From NCBI GenBank assembly GCA_019247795.1, contig JAFBAK010000245.1, positions 1 to 64,000 on the forward strand: a stretch of DNA of 64,000 nt. Direction: 5' to 3'. Shown one piece after another: positions 61,991-64,000 of the stretch (position 1 is its first letter; the number at the start of each line of letters is the position of its first letter). A program made the translations under genes and the position numbers. Source of the DNA: Hyphomicrobiales bacterium. GTDB lineage: Bacteria > Pseudomonadota > Alphaproteobacteria > Rhizobiales > Beijerinckiaceae. The notes beneath the pieces were generated by a model. That model was not told where the DNA came from. It was given only the letters and a program-made list of their open reading frames with translations, and ran no database searches.

Positions 61991-62687
61991 AGTCTTCATC
62001 CGGAGGAAAGCGGTGCGGAGCGCGGCGGGCGAGCGCAAGGAAATTCTCGCCGACATCCGCTTTGCACTCGCGCCCGGAGAGGTCACCGCGCTTGTCGGAC
62101 CTTCCGGCTCGGGCAAGACGACGCTCCTCAAGATCATCGCGGGGCTCGATCACGATTTCGAGGGCGAAGTGACCATCCCGGCCGAGCGCCTCGGCTTCGT
62201 CTTCCAGGAACCTCGCCTCCTTCCCTGGCGCACCGTCGAGGAGAATGTCAGGATTGCCGCGCCGCAGGCGAGCAATTCGGACTTGGAGCCGCTCTTCAAC
62301 GCGCTCGGCCTTGGCCAGCACCGCCGGCATTTTCCGGGCGAATTGTCGCTCGGTCTTGCACGTCGGGCCGCTGTCGCGCGCGCTTTCGCCGTCCGCCCTG
62401 ATTTGCTGCTGCTCGACGAACCGTTCGTCTCGCTCGACGAGACGCTGGCTCGACAGCTTCAGGAGGAACTCATCGCACTGGTCGAGAGAAGCTGCGTGAC
62501 GAGCTTGCTTGTGACTCACGATATCCTGGAGGCTGCGCGGCTCGTCGAACGCGTGATCGTCCTTGATGGACGGCCGGCACGAATGGTCGCCGATTTGGCG
62601 ATCGAAAAGCCGCGCGCCCAGCGCTCGGCGACGTTCGTGAGCTCGATCGCCGACCGCATCCGCTCAACTCGGCTCACGACATCGTGA
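61950..62687 (+). CDS. NitT/TauT-type ABC ATP-binding protein
   Basis: This SsuB/TauB-like ATPase has Walker A GPSGSGKTT, the Q-loop in GFVFQEPRLLPWRT, and Walker B LLLLDEPFVSLDE. The signature reads ELSLGLARRAAVARA rather than the usual LSGGxxQR, a departure also seen in some NitT-type proteins. The D-loop and TLLVTHD-like LLVTHDILEA are intact. The start is TTG at 61950 or ATG at 61959. It completes a three-gene importer with the two preceding genes. Confidence 0.86.
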   Translation: MSDMHRVGESAKLEVFIRRKAVRSAAGERKEILADIRFALAPGEVTALVGPSGSGKTTLLKIIAGLDHDFEGEVTIPAERLGFVFQEPRLLPWRTVEENVRIAAPQASNSDLEPLFNALGLGQHRRHFPGELSLGLARRAAVARAFAVRPDLLLLDEPFVSLDETLARQLQEELIALVERSCVTSLLVTHDILEAARLVERVIVLDGRPARMVADLAIEKPRAQRSATFVSSIADRIRSTRLTTS

Positions 62688-62710
62688 CGTGATCGGATGC
62701 TCGCCTTCTC

Positions 62711-63241
62711 TCAATCGCTCGGGCAGGCGTAAACGGCGCGGACCTTGAGCGCGTAGTGCATCGCCGGATAGCCGTCGAACACGCCATTGATCAGGATCGT
62801 CTGCGTTTCTCCCGGCAGAACCGTGCCCCCGCCCGTGGCAGTCGTCTCGTCGAGATCCATCGTCGGGTAGGAGATCTCGACTTTCCGGATGATCTTGCCC
62901 GTCAGAATGTTGTGAACATCCCAGGTGAACGCGTGGGCATAGACGAGGAAGGAGGCGCTGGCCGACCGCAACGCCCTGAATTCCGCATCGGTGACCGGCT
63001 GCGGGTCACAATCCTCGAGCGTTCGGCCGATGCCGAGGGAAGCGCGTTTTGCGCGGCTTTCCTCCTCGCAATCGTCACGGCACGTCGTCATCTGGAAACG
63101 GATCATGTCGTCGGTGATGTCGGCGCCCTTGACGCGCTGCGCGATGCAGGCGCGAAAGCAGGTCTGCGCGCTTGCGTCTCCGATCCCACTCGACACGGCG
63201 AGCACCGCGAGAGCCAGAAACATGAAGCGAGCGTGATACAT
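62711..63241 (-). CDS. Exported protein of unknown function
   Basis: A signal peptide (MYHARFMFLALAVLAVSSGI, ending GDASAQ) is followed by a Cys-containing N-terminal part, TCFRACIAQRVKGADITDDMIRFQMTTCRDDCEEES. A beta-rich C-terminal half, VEISYPTMDLDETTATGGGTVLPGETQTILINGVFDG, suggests an immunoglobulin-like or carrier fold. Mature length is about 151 residues with several cysteines likely in disulfides. It converges with the ABC ATPase gene and is followed by two further small minus-strand genes. I do not recognise the family. Confidence 0.7.
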   Translation of the reverse strand: MYHARFMFLALAVLAVSSGIGDASAQTCFRACIAQRVKGADITDDMIRFQMTTCRDDCEEESRAKRASLGIGRTLEDCDPQPVTDAEFRALRSASASFLVYAHAFTWDVHNILTGKIIRKVEISYPTMDLDETTATGGGTVLPGETQTILINGVFDGYPAMHYALKVRAVYACPSD

Positions 63242-63272
63242 CTCGAGTGATCGGCCGAACGGCGCAATCGCG

Positions 63273-63671
63273 CTATTTGCAATCGACGAGGTCGTGATCG
63301 TCGATCGAGAACACCTTGCCTTCTTTCACCTCGACACCACGCGCCGCGCAGGCCTTGCCGCTGGCGTAGACGATTTTTGCATCATACCGGCCCGACGAAA
63401 TCCCCGTCACATCGAGCCTTTCGTCGTGATCAACGGACGCGTCCGGATCGTTCTCGCATTGATTCTTGCCGAAGCTCGAACTTCCGGCAGGCGCCAAGCG
63501 GAACTCCTTGATCGTGCCGGTCGTCAAGTTCCAAAAGCGGGTGCGGCTCGCTGCGTCCGCATCCCCCGCCACAAAGCTGAAACAGACAACGCACAGCGCC
63601 GCGAAGCCCGCGGCGCGTGAGAATAACCGAGAAGTTCGGCAAGGCTGAAAAGACAATGGGGCGGGCGGCAT
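63273..63671 (-). CDS. Small exported protein of unknown function
   Basis: A signal-like N-terminus (AAGFAALCVVCFSFVAGDAD, then AAS) is followed by a compact domain. RTRFWNLTTGTIKEFRLAPAGSSSFGKNQCENDPDASVDHDERLDV and GRYDAKIVYASGKACAARGVEVKEGKVFSIDD form it. The alternation of short strands and two cysteines suggest a small beta-sandwich. The ORF reaches 132 residues, but the signal may start a little downstream of the first Met. It lies 31 bases upstream of the previous gene on the same strand, so cotranscription is likely. Function unknown. Confidence 0.68.
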   Translation of the reverse strand: MPPAPLSFQPCRTSRLFSRAAGFAALCVVCFSFVAGDADAASRTRFWNLTTGTIKEFRLAPAGSSSFGKNQCENDPDASVDHDERLDVTGISSGRYDAKIVYASGKACAARGVEVKEGKVFSIDDHDLVDCK

Positions 63672-63713
63672 TCGACTACTCCTCGGGTCTCATTCTGACT
63701 CGCTGCGGCGTTC

Positions 63714-63926
63714 TCATGTCTTGCGCTGCTGGTGCCCCGAATACTCGCAGTGCCAACGCATGATCGTCCAATTGGGGTGCTCGACGGCCCATTGCGCCAT
63801 CGTGGGCTCTGCCTGCATGGCGCATTTCTGGAGCGACACACTCGAATCGACGATGATGCGCTGATCCTCGCAAATATTGGCATTGGCCAACGAGCAGACG
63901 GTGAGAACGATTTCGAGGAATTCCAT
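63714..63926 (-). CDS. Small conserved-looking protein, unknown
   Basis: This 70-residue protein begins MEFLEIVLTVCSLANANICED and contains QKCAMQAEPTMAQWAVEHPNWTIMRWHC. Short proteins of this shape (Cys, QAxP, W-H-P-x-W) recur in alphaproteobacteria, so I regard it as real, although I do not know a function. The N-terminal hydrophobic stretch is too short for a clear membrane anchor. Its ATG lies at 63926, and it belongs to the same minus-strand run as the two preceding genes. Confidence 0.62.
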   Translation of the reverse strand: MEFLEIVLTVCSLANANICEDQRIIVDSSVSLQKCAMQAEPTMAQWAVEHPNWTIMRWHCEYSGHQQRKT

Positions 63927-64000
63927 TTGCGCTCCTACCCCCGTGGCTGACCACAGGCCAAGGCTAACATCGGTTTCGTGCCGCCTGCAATTCAGCTCGC

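Overview
The window reads as a chromosomal segment of a methylotrophic alphaproteobacterium, most likely a member of the order Hyphomicrobiales (Rhizobiales). The GC content is high, operons are dense with ATGA/GTGA start-stop overlaps, and two loci are diagnostic: a nearly complete tetrahydromethanopterin (H4MPT)/methylofuran formaldehyde-oxidation island, and a pqqABCDE operon with PQQ-associated accessory genes. I saw no tRNA, rRNA, CRISPR array, intact insertion sequence or prophage. The genus cannot be fixed from the sequence alone.

Region 1 (about 1-30 kb) is a surface-polysaccharide locus on both strands. It encodes nucleotide-sugar enzymes: gmd (cut by the window edge) and an Rmd-like reductase for GDP-D-rhamnose, a GDP-mannose 3,5-epimerase-like protein, RmlB/RmlC/RmlA for dTDP-L-rhamnose (no RmlD seen), two UDP-glucose/GDP-mannose-type dehydrogenases, and a sugar aminotransferase paired with a hexapeptide acyltransferase. 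It also encodes six glycosyltransferases or glycosyltransferase-like proteins, a SAM methyltransferase, a membrane O-acyltransferase and a Wzm/Wzt-type ABC exporter. nadE and a Nudix hydrolase sit inside it. Composition drops locally around 12.7-13.8 kb and 22.2-22.4 kb, as is common in exchanged polysaccharide genes.

Region 2 (about 30-34.7 kb) holds four metabolic genes without obvious link to their neighbours: a TIM-barrel amidohydrolase, a Tat-signal dipeptide-type binding protein, a formamidase/acetamidase and an SDR dehydrogenase.

Region 3 (about 34.9-53 kb) is the H4MPT island. On the minus strand, pcd-fhcB-fhcA-fhcD-fhcC encode the formyltransferase/hydrolase complex, headed by a pterin carbinolamine dehydratase. 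Divergently on the plus strand run mptG (orf4), mtdB, orf5, mch, orf17, orf7 and fae. Together Fae, MtdB, Mch and FhcABCD cover every enzymatic step from formaldehyde to formate. A HisA-like gene, an orf19-like gene and a five-gene minus-strand operon follow (MfnB-FolB fusion, MfnE-like kinase, DmrB-like flavoprotein, dihydropteroate-synthase-like protein, DUF447). These probably make the methanopterin and methylofuran cofactors.

Region 4 (about 53-64 kb) is the PQQ/periplasmic oxidation region. It contains a SoxYZ-like carrier, a small exported protein, pqqA (25 codons, missing from the ORF track), pqqB, pqqC, pqqD, pqqE, a class I cytochrome c, a PQQ-associated ABC-2 transporter pair, a NitT/TauT-type ABC transporter and three small minus-strand proteins of unknown function. 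Regions 3 and 4 fit one physiology: PQQ-dependent periplasmic alcohol oxidation yields formaldehyde, which the H4MPT enzymes oxidise to formate. No mxa or xox dehydrogenase gene lies inside the window.
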